Origin: JBDSLU01 sp963844435
GTDB taxonomy: Bacteria; Acidobacteriota; Vicinamibacteria; Vicinamibacterales; Vicinamibacteraceae
Direction of reading: 5' to 3'
Length of the DNA stretch: 64,000 nucleotides
Assembly: GCA_963844435.1 (NCBI GenBank)
Contig: CAWJOG010000019.1
Coordinates: 39,244-103,243, forward strand
Shown here: in pieces, positions 55,560-64,000 of the stretch
Numbering within the stretch: the stretch's first letter is position 1
Layout: every line of letters begins with the position of its first letter
Notes under the pieces: model-generated
What the model saw: the letters and a program-made list of their open reading frames with translations, nothing else
Database searches by the model: none
What the model was told of the DNA's origin: nothing
Program-made: the position numbers and the translations under genes

Positions 55560-55830
55560 AGCGGTTCCACGGATTCGTTCGATCCGCCTTCGGGCGGCGG
55601 ATCGGGCTGATGTGGGAATGGTGTGGGAAAAAGGTCGAGACTCCGCTGCTTCGAGCAGGCTCGACGCGCGCGCGAGGCGCAGCGGCGTCGACCGCAAGGT
55701 CGCGTGACGTCGTCGCGATATTCGCGTGGCCGAGGAAGTCACGGACGTCGTGCAGTTCCGCGCGTGACTCGAGCAGGCGGCAGGCGAACTCACGGCCGCA
55801 CGTTGTGAAATCCCCAGAGATGGGTGACAC
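55560..55830 (-). pseudogene. Remnant of a tyrosine recombinase (phage-type integrase)
   Basis: Only the C-terminal catalytic part is recognisable: FHNVR (the H-x-x-R box), then in a shifted frame REFACRLLESRAELHDVRDF and LGHANIATTSRDL. At the last motif the expected nucleophile Tyr (T-S-R-Y-L) is Asp, and after a further shift the text continues RSTPLRLARASSLLEA. The N-terminal two thirds are missing. Loss of the nucleophile together with shifts means a dead gene, not merely read errors. It points towards the tRNA-Lys, as expected for an island integrase. Confidence 0.75.
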
Positions 55831-55873
55831 GTCGAGCTCTCTGTTCCGGGTCAAGATTCCGGATCGGAGACGC

Positions 55874-56225
55874 GATGACAAAGGCAGAGCAGGCAAGGCT
55901 TGTGAGCTGGCGGCTGAAGGTCCTCCAGCGGGCGGGAGACGGGCCGCGGCGCGTGGCGCAAACGTGCCGCCATTTCGGCATCTCTCGCAAGACGTTCTAC
56001 AAATGGAGGCAGCGGTATGCGGCTCAGGGCGCCGCCGGTGTGGGCGACCGCCCGCGACGGCCGCTCCGGTCGCCGCGGGCCACGCCGGCTGACGTCATCA
56101 GTAAGATCCTCTACCTCCGCCAGCACTATGACTTCGGACCGCGCCGCATCGCCGCCTACCTGCAACGCTTTCACCGCGTGGCCATCGCCGGGTCGTCCGT
56201 CTTCCGCGCTGGTGCGGCGCCGTAG
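55874..56225 (+). pseudogene. Truncated IS481-like transposase (N-terminal HTH part)
   Basis: About 116 codons from ATG 55874: MTKAEQARLVSWRLKVLQRA, RRVAQTCRHFGISRKTFYKW (helix-turn-helix) and RPRRPLRSPRATPADVISKI, then LYLRQHYDFGPRRIAAYLQR. This is the N-terminal DNA-binding region of IS481/ISL3-like transposases with a following rve core. The DDE catalytic core, about 200 residues, is absent: similarity ends near 56200 and a stop follows. No terminal inverted repeats were found. A run in the same frame upstream of 55874 is not part of it. Confidence 0.8.
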
Positions 56226-56232
56226 GCTCGAC

Positions 56233-57258
56233 TCATCTCTCGAGGACACCCTTCGTCCACAGGCGCTGGTCCTCCTCGTGTGGTGTCCAGACCAGAAGCA
56301 TCGCCATCACGCCGTACAAGGGAAGGTGACCGACGAGTTCCACCCAGCTGAACACCGTCAACGACATGTTGATGAGCACCCAGGCGCTCGCGACGATGAG
56401 CCGCGGAAAGATCCCGAAGATCAAGCAGAGCCCAATGAGCAGTTCCGTGCTGCCCGCGCAGAGCACGAAGATGTCGTCTGACATCGGGATGCGCAGCCAG
56501 GCGGTGAAGTTCAGGGGGTGCTGGCGCAGGAATGCCCGGGCCAATTCCGGGTTAGCGAGCTTTTCAGTGAACGCGACGAGCGTCAGGCCCAGTCCGGTGC
56601 CTATCCGCAGTGCGGGCATGGCGAGACGCGACAGCCGCGGCGTCGGTTCGAAAGCTGGAAACAACAGCCGGTCAACCGCATAGGGACCGCGGCCCGTCAG
56701 CAGGAAGAATGCGCCAAACCCGAGATAGTGGGCATTCTCGAGCATCGACTCCAGCCCGACAACGCCTGTGCCAACGAGCCAGAGCAGGCACAACGCTGCC
56801 CCGCCCGCCCTGGCCAGACCTCCGTAGATCACGCTCAAGCCGATGCCGATCTGCATCACGCCCAGCACGTACAACCAGGGGCCGGACAATGGATTGTTCG
56901 GCGAGAACAACTGCCCGGTGATCCCAAGCACGATCAGCGGCACACCAACGTGAATCCCCAGAATCAGGGGCACCAGCCCGTAAAAGCGTGCGCGGCTGTC
57001 TGGCGTGGCGCCGAATGCCTCCGGCCCCGGAAGCAGCGCGCGACGGCCGGTCCCGCGCCACACGACCGCGAGCACGATGGTGGCCGCGAGAGCCAGCAGC
57101 ACGCCCACGATCTGGGGAAACCTGAAGATCTGTTCCCAGTGCGTGGGATAGCCCTTAGCGTCGGCGAACCACTTCTCATGGGCGACCGCCGCGCATGGAA
57201 ACGCGACGAGCGCGATCACCGCTGCGCCTTTCACGATGCCCCTCGCAGTGCATTTCAT
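56233..57258 (-). CDS. DoxX-type integral membrane protein
   Basis: 341 residues, intact. Signal-like N-terminus (GAAVIALVAFPCAAVAHEKW), then about eight hydrophobic helices (FPQIVGVLLALAATIVLAVV, YGLVPLILGIHVGVPLIVLG, LGVMQIGIGLSVIYGGLA). The C-terminal half is DoxX-like: ALRIGTGLGLTLVAFTEKLA, DIFVLCAGSTELLIGLCLIF and GHLPLYGVMAMLLVW. DoxX-family proteins accompany thiosulfate:quinone oxidoreductases or act in membrane redox stress, but no partner is adjacent. GGGAG precedes ATG 57258. Base composition is less GC-extreme than its neighbours. The stop lies 7 bp from the end of the transposase fragment. Confidence 0.75.
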   Translation of the reverse strand: MKCTARGIVKGAAVIALVAFPCAAVAHEKWFADAKGYPTHWEQIFRFPQIVGVLLALAATIVLAVVWRGTGRRALLPGPEAFGATPDSRARFYGLVPLILGIHVGVPLIVLGITGQLFSPNNPLSGPWLYVLGVMQIGIGLSVIYGGLARAGGAALCLLWLVGTGVVGLESMLENAHYLGFGAFFLLTGRGPYAVDRLLFPAFEPTPRLSRLAMPALRIGTGLGLTLVAFTEKLANPELARAFLRQHPLNFTAWLRIPMSDDIFVLCAGSTELLIGLCLIFGIFPRLIVASAWVLINMSLTVFSWVELVGHLPLYGVMAMLLVWTPHEEDQRLWTKGVLER

Positions 57259-57312
57259 ATGAGACTCCCAGATGGCTCGAGCGGGTTTATGCAACGGTCA
57301 AACGAGCCAGCT

Positions 57313-57336
57313 GCGCGGCGGCGGCCGCCGCCGCGC
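57313..57336. repeat. 24-bp perfect palindrome
   Basis: GCGCGGCGGCGG followed directly by its complement CCGCCGCCGCGC. It sits in the gap between the DoxX gene and the malic enzyme stub, near the suspected junction. No T-tract follows, so termination is unproven. The surrounding 57259-57381 shows no gene. Confidence 0.5.
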
Positions 57337-57381
57337 CCATCCCGCTCCCTCCTCGCCATCGGCCGACGGGTTCTTCCTGGC

Positions 57382-57534
57382 TTAATCCGACGAGAACGGC
57401 GGGGAGTACGCGAGCGACAGGTCGCGCTGGTTCGCAGCGTGTTCGTCGGCGCGATCGATATCTTGCCCGGCGTCGGGAACTCGTGGTACTCGAGCGCGTC
57501 GTGCTCGAGCTGCTCTTCCGCCATGAGATCTCGT
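57382..57534 (-). pseudogene. maeB: 5' stub of NADP-malic enzyme
   Basis: ATG 57534 opens MAEEQLEHDALEYHEFPTPG, then KISIAPTNTL; after a one-base loss near 57430 the text continues NQRDLSLAYSP. That is the invariant N-terminus of proteobacterial malic enzymes (A-L-x-Y-H-x-x-P-x-P-G-K-I ... N-Q-R-D-L-x-L-A-Y-S-P-G-V-A). After AYSP the similarity stops at once and a TAA follows, so ~700 codons are missing. It lies 22 bp downstream of lpdA in the same direction. The breakpoint, near 57395-57400, marks an edge of the proteobacterial segment. Confidence 0.78.
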
Positions 57535-57556
57535 CCTGCGTCTACGGGTGCCGGCC

Positions 57557-59371
57557 CTACTTCTTCTTCACGGGGGGCAGGTCCGTGCATACCCCTTCGA
57601 AGACCTCCGCCGCCATGCCGATCGACTCGGTGAGCGTCGGATGCGGGTGGATCGTCTTGCCGATGTCCACCGGGTCTGCGCCCATCTCGACCGCGAGGCA
57701 CACCTCGCCGATCAGGTCACCCGCGTGCGTGCCGACGATGCCGCCGCCGATGCAGCGGTGCGTCGTCTCGTCGAACAACAGCTTGGTGAAGCCTTCGTCG
57801 CGGCCGTTGGCGATCGCACGTCCCGACGCGGCCCACGGGAACACCGCCTTGCCATACTTGATGCCCTGCTTCTTGCACTCGTCCTCGGTGAGCCCCGCCC
57901 ATGCGACCTCCGGATCCGTGTAGGCGACCGACGGGATCTGCCGCGCGTCGAAGAACGACTTCTCGCCCTTCGCCGCCTCGGCCGCGACATGCGCCTCGTG
58001 CACGGCTTTATGCGCGAGCATCGGCTGGCCGACGATGTCGCCGATGGCGTAGATGTGCGGCACGTTCGTGCGCATCTGCTTGTCGACGTCGATGAAGCCG
58101 CGATCGGTCACGGCCACGCCTGCATTCGTCGCCTCGATGACCTTGCCGTTGGGGCTGCGGCCCACGGCCACGAGCACCATGTCATAGGTTTGGGGCCCTC
58201 CCGGGGCGTTCTCGCCTTCGAAGCCGACTTCGATCCCTTTCGGCGTCGCCTTGGCCGAGACCGTCTTCGTTTTCAACATGATCTTGTCGAAGCGCTTCGC
58301 ATTCATCTTTTCCCAGACCTTGACGAGGTCTCGGTCCGCGCCCGCCATCATGATGTCGAGCATCTCGACGACGTCGATCTTCGCACCGATCGCCGAGTAC
58401 ACCGTTGCCATCTCGAGGCCGATGATGCCGGCGCCGACGACGAGCATGCGCTTGGGCACCGCGGTGAGCTCGAGCGCGCCCGTCGAATCCACGACGCGCG
58501 GATCGTCGGGCATGAACGGCAGCTTGATCGACTGGCTGCCCGCAGCGATGATGCATTTGTCGAACTTCACGATCTTCTTCTCGCCGGACTTGTCCTGGGC
58601 GGTGCCAGTCGTCAGCGCGACTTCGAGGTGATGAGGATCGAGGAAGCGGCCGACGCCGCGCACGACGTCCACCTTGCGCGCTTTCGCCATGCCGGCCAGG
58701 CCGCCGGTCAGCTTCTTGACCACGCCTTCCTTGAACGTGCGCAGCTTCGGCAAGTCGATTTGCGGCGATCCGTAGGCGATGCCGTGCGCGCCGAGCGCAA
58801 TCACTTCCTCCATCGCCGCAGCCGTGTGCAGCAACGCCTTGGACGGAATGCACCCGACGTTGAGGCACACGCCGCCGAGCGTCGCGTAGCGCTCGACGAG
58901 CACGGTCTTCATGCCGAGGTCTGCGCTGCGGAACGCCGCGGAATAGCCGCCGGGACCCGCGCCGAGCACGAGCATCTCGCACTCGATATCGGCTTTGCCG
59001 GAAAAGCTGCCTGCCGCGGGTGCGGCCCTCACCCCCGGCCCCTCTCCCGCGGGGAGAGGGGCGGCCTGAGTCGACGGTGGCGCGCTCCCTCTCCCGCTCG
59101 CGGGAGAGGGTTGGGGTGAGGGTGCTCCTGCAGCCTCCGACTCCACCGTGAGGATGAGCGAGCCTTCGCTCACCTTGTCGCCGACCTTGACCTTCAATTC
59201 CTTGACCGTGCCATCCACGGGCGACGGCACGTCCATCGTCGCCTTGTCGGACTCGAGCATGACGAGCGACGCTTCCTTCGCGACCTTGTCGCCGGGCTTG
59301 ACCAGCACTTCGATGACGGAGACGTCGTGGAAGTCGCCGATATCCGGGACCTTGACCTCGATAGTTGGCAT
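57557..59371 (-). CDS. lpdA: Dihydrolipoyl dehydrogenase (E3) with N-terminal lipoyl domain
   Basis: 604 residues. Residues 1-80 are a lipoyl domain with the lipoylation site LESDKATMDVPS. Residues 83-122 are a Pro/Ala/Gly linker encoded by a palindromic repeat. Residues ~128-604 are the E3 flavoprotein: FAD motif LGAGPGGYSAAF, redox disulphide GGVCLNVGCIPSK, NAD motif VVGAGIIGLEMATVY, FAD motif IYAIGDIVGQPMLAHKA and catalytic His in HPHPTLTE. E3 with its own lipoyl domain is typical of betaproteobacterial PDH operons. It reoxidises the dihydrolipoyl group of E2. It is 16 bp downstream of aceF. Confidence 0.96.
   Translation of the reverse strand: MPTIEVKVPDIGDFHDVSVIEVLVKPGDKVAKEASLVMLESDKATMDVPSPVDGTVKELKVKVGDKVSEGSLILTVESEAAGAPSPQPSPASGRGSAPPSTQAAPLPAGEGPGVRAAPAAGSFSGKADIECEMLVLGAGPGGYSAAFRSADLGMKTVLVERYATLGGVCLNVGCIPSKALLHTAAAMEEVIALGAHGIAYGSPQIDLPKLRTFKEGVVKKLTGGLAGMAKARKVDVVRGVGRFLDPHHLEVALTTGTAQDKSGEKKIVKFDKCIIAAGSQSIKLPFMPDDPRVVDSTGALELTAVPKRMLVVGAGIIGLEMATVYSAIGAKIDVVEMLDIMMAGADRDLVKVWEKMNAKRFDKIMLKTKTVSAKATPKGIEVGFEGENAPGGPQTYDMVLVAVGRSPNGKVIEATNAGVAVTDRGFIDVDKQMRTNVPHIYAIGDIVGQPMLAHKAVHEAHVAAEAAKGEKSFFDARQIPSVAYTDPEVAWAGLTEDECKKQGIKYGKAVFPWAASGRAIANGRDEGFTKLLFDETTHRCIGGGIVGTHAGDLIGEVCLAVEMGADPVDIGKTIHPHPTLTESIGMAAEVFEGVCTDLPPVKKK
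59026..59122. repeat. GC-rich palindromic element in the lpdA linker
   Basis: CCCTCACCCCCGGCCCCTC and CGGGGAGAGGGG open it; CTCCCTCTCCCGC and CGGGAGAGGGTTGGGGTGAG close it. Outer and inner arms are mutually complementary. On the minus strand it is read PSPQPSPASGRGS... LPAGEGPGVRA. The same element occurs twice in aceF. Confidence 0.8.
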
Positions 59372-59387
59372 TTGTTGCGATCCCTCG

Positions 59388-61006
59388 TTAGACGATGATC
59401 CGGCGCATGTCGGCCAGCAGTGACCCGAAGTACGCGTTGAAGCGCGCGGCCGCGGCGCCGTCGATCACGCGGTGGTCCCACGACAGCGACAGCGGCAGGA
59501 TGTAGCGCCACGACGACGTCTTGCCGTCGTTCGACACCTGCTTCCAGAACGAGCGGCATGCGCCCATGATCGCGACCTCGGGCGCGTTGATGATCGGCGT
59601 GAAGTACGTGCCGCCGATGCCGCCCAGGCTGCTGATCGTGAACGTGCCGCCCTGCATCTGGTCGGGCTTCAGCTTGCCGTCGCGGGCGAGCTTCGCGAGA
59701 TCCCCCATCTCCTTGGCGATGTCGACCACGCCCTTCTTGTCCGCGTCGCGGATCACCGGAACCACGAGGCCGTTCGGCGTGTCGGCTGCAAATCCGATGT
59801 GCCAGAAGTTCTTGAGGACCAGGTTGTCACCGTCGATCGAGCTGTTGAACTCCGGGAACTTCTTGAGCGCTGCGACCGCGACCTTGATCATGAACGCCAG
59901 CATCGAGACCTTGACTCCGCCCTTCTCGATCTCCTTGTTGAGCTGCACGCGAAACTGCTCGAGCTCGGTGATGTCGGCGTCGTCGTGATTGGTGACGTGC
60001 GGGATCATCACCCAGTTGCGGTGCAGGTTCGCGCCCGAGATCTTCTTGATCCGCGAAAGCGGCTTGACCTCGACCGGGCCGAATTTCGCGAAGTCGACTT
60101 TCGGCCACGGCAGGAGGTCGATGCCGCCGCCATCGGAGCACTCCCGCTCCCGCCCGCGGGAGAGGGTTGGGGTGAGGGTCCGCCCTTCGCCGCCGCTTCG
60201 ACGTCTTCCTTGACGATGCGGCCCTTGTTGCCGGACCCCTTCACCGATCCCAGGTTGACGCCGAGATCGCGCGCCATCTTGCGCACGCCGGGACTTGCAT
60301 AGGCGATCGCGAAGCCCGTTTCATCGACCCTCACCCCCGGCCCCTCTCCCGGGGAGAGAGGGGAGGTTTGAGTCGACGCCGCAGCGCTCCCTCTCCCGGT
60401 CGCGGCGGGAGTGGAAACTGCGGGTTGGGGTGAGGGTGCCGCCGCCGCTTGCGCCGCGTCCGTCACCAATGTCAGCACCAGCGCGCCTTCGCTCACCTTG
60501 TCGCCGACCTTGACCGCGAGATCGCGCACGACGCCGCCGAGCGGCGCCGGCACGTCCATCGTCGCCTTGTCCGACTCCAGCGTGACGAGCGCATCCTCGG
60601 CCTTCACGGTATCGCCCGCCTTCACCAGCACTTCGATGACGGGGACATCCTTGAAGTCGCCGATGTCGGGTACGCGCACTTCGGCCACGCCCGCGGGCGC
60701 GGAGGTCGGCGCGGGCGGCGCGGACACCGCGGCCTTGTGATGCTCGGCCGCGGCGCTGACGGCAGGCGCGTCGGAATCGAGCGTGAGGATCAGGCTGCCC
60801 TCGCTCACCTTGTCGCCGAGCTTGACCTTGATGTCTTTCACCTTGCCGGCAAACGGCGCCGGCACGTCCATCGTCGCCTTGTCCGACTCGAGCGAGACGA
60901 GCGAGTCCTCCGCCTTCACGCTGTCGCCGGGCTTGACCATGATGTCGATAACCGGCACGTCCTTGAAATCGCCGATGTCCGGAACTTTGACTTCGACCGC
61001 GCTCAT
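59388..61006 (-). CDS. aceF: Dihydrolipoyl acetyltransferase (E2) of pyruvate dehydrogenase (one frameshift)
   Basis: About 539 residues after repair. Two N-terminal lipoyl domains (residues 1-80 and 105-185), each with LESDKATMDVPAP; a linker containing a palindromic repeat; a peripheral subunit-binding domain (IAYASPGVRKMARDLGVNLG); then the catalytic domain with KPLSRIKKISGANLHRNW, SSLGGIGGTYFTPIINAPEV and active-site WDHRVIDG. It transfers the acetyl group to CoA. The frame breaks near 60140, directly beside a half copy of the repeat, and resumes DGGGIDLLPWPKVDFAKFGP. Length 3n+2 fits one lost base. It lies 54 bp after aceE. Confidence 0.95.
60141..60178. repeat. Half copy of the palindromic element, at the aceF frame break
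   Basis: CTCCCGCTCCCGCC then GCGGGAGAGGGTTGGGG and TGAGGG: the right half of the element found at 59026-59122. It is 38 bp long, not a multiple of three, and the reading frame of aceF is lost right next to it. Confidence 0.65.
60328..60436. repeat. GC-rich palindromic element in the aceF linker
   Basis: A second full copy: CCCTCACCCCCGGCCCCTC at one end and GGGTTGGGGTGAGGG at the other. On the minus strand it is read as the linker between the second lipoyl domain and the E3/E1-binding domain (PSPQPAVSTPAATGRGSA, LSPGEGPGVRVDE). Confidence 0.75.
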
Positions 61007-61060
61007 GTTTTTTCTCGCGTTATCTTGATGGGTCCACTGTCGTGAGCGGCGCAGGGCCGC

Positions 61061-63716
61061 TCATACGGTCCAAGGATCGGGACGCTCGGTGTCGAGCCCG
61101 TATTTCTTGATGGCCTGCTCCACCACGTCCGCCTTGATCTCGCCGTCGTCGGCAAGCGCCTTCAGCGCCGCGATGGTGACGTAGTAGCGGTTCACCTCGA
61201 AGAACGTGCGCAGCTTGACGCGGTAGTCGCTGCGCCCGAAGCCGTCGGTGCCGAGCGTCACGTAACGCCTGCCCACGTGCTGGCGGATCTGGTCGGCGTA
61301 GTTGCGCATGTAGTCGGTCGCCACGATCACCGGCCCCGCGTGCCCTTCCAATGCGGTCTCGACGTAGCTCTTGCGGCGCGCTCCCTTGGGATGCAGCAGG
61401 TTGTGCCGCTCCGCGCTCATGCCGTCGCGGCGCAGCTCGTTGAAGCTCGTCGCACTCCAGATGTCCGATTCGATCTTCCAGTCGTCACGCAAGAGATCGG
61501 CGGCGGCGATGACTTCGCGCAGGATCGTGCCCGATCCCATGAGCTGCACGCGCGGGCCCTTGCCCTTGCCTCCGCCCTTGAGGAGATAAAGCCCCTTGAT
61601 GATGCCCTCGGCGGCACCCTCGGGCATCGCGGGATGCGCGTAGTTCTCGTTCATCACCGTGACGTAGTAGTACACGTCCTCCTGTGCCTCGTACATGCGG
61701 CGGATGCCTTCGCGGACGATGACGACGACCTCGTACGCGAACGTGGGATCGTACGAAACGCAATTGGGAATCGTCGACGCCAGCACGTGGCTGTGGCCGT
61801 CCTCGTGCTGCAGGCCCTCGCCGTTGAGCGTGGTGCGCCCCGCGGTTCCGCCGATGAGGAACCCGCGCGCGCGCATGTCCCCCGCAAGCCACGCAAGGTC
61901 GCCTACGCGCTGCAGCCCGAACATCGAGTAGTAGATGTAGAACGGGATCATCGGCACGTCGTTGGTCGAGTACGACGTGGACGCGGCGATCCACGAGCTC
62001 ATCGCACCGGCTTCGTTGATGCCTTCCTGCAGCACCTGCCCCGACTTGTCCTCGCGGTAGTACATGAGCTGGTCGGCGTCCTGCGGCTTGTAGAGCTGGC
62101 CTACCGCGGAGTAGATGCCAAGCTGACGGAACATGCCTTCCATGCCGAACGTGCGCGATTCATCCGGAACGATGGGCACGATGTGCTTGCCGATCGTCTT
62201 GTCGCGCACGAGCGTGCCCAGCATCTGCACGAACGCCATCGTGGTGGAGATCTCGCGGTCGCCCGAGCTTTGCAGCAGGCGCTCGAACGATGACAGCGGC
62301 GGCGCCTGCAACGACGCGGACTTGCGGCGGCGCTGCGGAAGATAACCGCCGAGCGCGGCGCGCCGCTCTTGCAGGTACTTCTCCTCCGGGCTGTCCTTCG
62401 GCAGCGAGAGGAACGGCATCGCTTCGATCTTGTCGTCCGGCATCGGGATGTCGAAGCGGTCGCGGAATTGCTTGAGCGCATCCGCCGTCATCTTCTTCGC
62501 CTGGTGCGCGATCATCTGGCCTTCGCCGGACTCGCCCATGCCGAAGCCCTTCACCGTCTTCGCGAGGATCACCGTCGGCTGGTCCTTGTGCTTCACCGCG
62601 GCCGCGTAGGCCGCATAGACCTTGAAAGGATCGTGGCCGCCGCGGTTGAGCTTCCACACTTGCTCGTCCGAAAGATCCGCCACCAGCGCCTTGAGCTCCG
62701 GACGTGTTGAAGAAGTGCTCGCGTACATACGCGCCGTTCTTGCTCTTGAAGTCCTGGTACTGGCCATCCACGCACTCTTCCATGCGCGCGAGCAGGATGC
62801 CGTCCTTGTCCTTCTCGAAGAGCTTGTCCCAGCCGGAGCCCCACACGACTTTGATGACGTTCCAACCCGCGCCGCGGAACACGCCTTCCAATTCCTGGAT
62901 GATCTTGCCGTTGCCGCGCACGGGTCCGTCGAGGCGCTGCAGGTTGCAGTTGATCACGAAGATCAGGTTGTCGAGGTGCTCGCGGCCTCCGAGCGAAATG
63001 GCGCCGAGCGACTCCGGCTCGTCGCACTCGCCGTCGCCGAGGAACGCCCACACCTTGCGGTTCGCGGTCTTTGCGAGGCCGCGCCCCTCGAGGTACTTGA
63101 GGAAGCGCGCCTGGTAGATCGCCATCAGAGGGCCGAGTCCCATCGACACCGTGGGGAATTGCCAGAAATCCGGCATGAGCCACGGGTGCGGATACGACGG
63201 AATGCCCTTGCCGTCGCTTTCCTGGCGGAACCCGAGCAGCTGCTGCTCGGTCAGGCGCCCCTCGACGAACGCGCGCGCATAGATACCGGGCGACACGTGA
63301 CCCTGCACGTAGATGAGGTCGCCGCCATGCTCGGCCGTGGGCGCGTGCCAGAAGTGGCCGAAGCCGATGTCGTACAGGAGCGCCGAGGACTGGAAGCTCG
63401 CGATGTGCCCCCCGAGCTCGGACGACTCCTTGTTCGCGCGCAGGATGATCGCCACCGCGTTCCAGCGGATCGCCGCGCGGATCTTGTGCTCGAGCTCGCG
63501 GTTGCCCGGCGACTTCGCCTCGAGCCCGGGCGGAATGGTGTTGCGGTAGGGCGTCGTCGCCGTGAAGGCGGGCATTGCACCGGCACGCCGGGCCTCGTCG
63601 CGCAGCTGCGTCAGCAGGAAGCGGGCGCGCTCGACGCCCGCGTACCGGACGACAGCTCGCAACGAATCCAGCCATTCGCTTGTCTCGACCGGATCGTGAT
63701 CGTTGACGATGCCCAT
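61061..63716 (-). CDS. aceE: Pyruvate dehydrogenase E1 component, homodimeric (one frameshift)
   Basis: About 884 residues after repair, the normal AceE length. The thiamine-diphosphate motif is FLGDGECDEPESLGAISLGG through NLQRLDGPVRGN; other landmarks are WRK-type SYPHPWLMPDFWQFPTVSMG, DESRTFGMEGMFRQLGIYS and LQHEDGHSH, with TDGFGRSD near the C-terminus. It decarboxylates pyruvate and acetylates the E2 lipoyl group. ATG 63716 is preferred to 63722 because GAGGAG then has proper spacing. An extra base near 62707 splits the frame; removing it gives EHFFNTPELKALVADLSDEQ. Homodimeric AceE is a proteobacterial trait, unlike the acidobacterial genes before it. Confidence 0.96.
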
Positions 63717-63834
63717 GGGCATGCTCCTCGGAAGTTCGAATGATCGATCGAATGGCCGGGTGCGCGGCCCGGATTGGATATTGCTCTTTCACCAGATTCG
63801 CCAGGGTTTCGCAACCGAGCCTCAGAAGATCGGC

Positions 63835-64000
63835 TTATCCTGATAACGCGACGAACGCGTCATCGCTCGTTGGCGCCATCGATTCATTTCGAGCGACGCG
63901 GCGAATCGCCTGGACCTTCTGAACAAACAGGACCACCCCGACAAGTAAGCCGCCCACGGGCCATGCCGAGCCGGCCTCACCGTTCCAGCGCCACAGCGCG
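63835..64000 (-). CDS. C-terminal end of an unrecognised membrane protein (partial)
   Basis: About 54 codons run in from the window edge and stop at TAA (63837-63835). They read ALWRWNGEAGSAWPVGGLLV, then GVVLFVQKVQAIRRVARNES and a hydrophilic end. One transmembrane helix with a basic cytoplasmic flank is visible. It lies ~120 bp upstream of aceE in the same direction. I do not recognise it; it is not the sensor kinase often found divergent to aceE in betaproteobacteria. Confidence 0.4.
   Translation of the reverse strand, partial: ALWRWNGEAGSAWPVGGLLVGVVLFVQKVQAIRRVARNESMAPTSDDAFVALSG

Noticed and set aside
57313..57336. Rho-independent terminator for the PDH operon
   Set aside because: Perfect palindrome but no T-tract on the minus strand, and it lies beyond the suspected breakpoint.

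Overview
The first ~55 kb reads as a GC-rich chromosome segment of an acidobacterium of the Vicinamibacteria type. This is inferred from gene content: an ADOP-type duplicated permease, cytochrome c-PQQ sugar dehydrogenase fusions, DUF1080- and PQQ-propeller secreted proteins, an Oar-like TonB receptor, a small MARGW protein and Tat/Sec-exported Gfo/Idh oxidoreductases. No rRNA gene is present to confirm it. The last ~6.6 kb (57.4-64.0 kb) is a pyruvate dehydrogenase operon (aceE-aceF-lpdA, minus strand) of clearly proteobacterial, probably betaproteobacterial, type. Between the two lie a tRNA-Lys(CTT), a degenerate copy of its 3' half, an integrase remnant, a truncated IS481-like transposase, a DoxX-type membrane protein and a 5' stub of malic enzyme. 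This is either a tRNA-targeted acquired segment or a composite/chimeric assembly; the sequence alone cannot decide.

Layout. 0-2.2 kb: end of a glycoside-hydrolase-like gene, then two cold-shock proteins, an RRM RNA-binding protein and a small basic protein, most with intrinsic terminators. 2.3-11.2 kb: secreted DUF1080-like protein, GT-C-like membrane protein, propeller protein, fasciclin, Rieske lipoprotein, type-B carboxylesterase, EamA transporter and ROK regulator. 11.6-16.0 kb: methylmalonyl-CoA operon (epimerase, mutase, MeaB) with overlapping genes. 16.1-25.6 kb: two Gfo/Idh oxidoreductases, DUF1223 protein, cytochrome P460, AraC regulator, cytochrome c-PQQ dehydrogenase and a PQQ-propeller protein. 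25.6-33.2 kb: esterase, two tandem GYF-domain membrane proteins, a second cytochrome c-PQQ dehydrogenase and the ADOP permease. 33.2-42.0 kb: a plant-polysaccharide/uronate cluster (CE15-like and CE7 esterases, PdxA2-type dehydrogenase, DUF1537 kinase, GH88 hydrolase, SDR) followed by a flavin halogenase-like enzyme. 42.2-55 kb: VapBC-type toxin-antitoxin pair, P1 peptidase, sodium-solute symporter, TonB receptor, GH3 beta-glucosidase and several small enzymes.

Functional picture. Much of the window serves extracellular breakdown of plant polymers and capture of the products: esterases remove uronate ester and acetyl decorations, GH3 and GH88 release sugars and unsaturated uronates, the TonB receptor and symporters import, and the DUF1537 kinase with the PdxA2-type dehydrogenase probably feeds four-carbon sugar acids into triose phosphate. 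The methylmalonyl-CoA operon links propionyl-CoA to succinyl-CoA. Periplasmic redox proteins (P460, PQQ dehydrogenases, Rieske) surround these functions.

Two non-coding signals stand out. A four-copy intergenic element (11.3, 17.6, 29.0, 34.8 kb) folds into three stems with compensatory base changes and a recurring GTGAGA-type loop. A palindrome family built on GACTCCGGAGTC includes a perfect 18-bp inverted repeat inside the mutase gene. About a dozen otherwise well-conserved genes, in both the acidobacterial and the proteobacterial part, carry single-base insertions; these look like sequencing errors rather than decay, and I annotate those genes as one CDS each.
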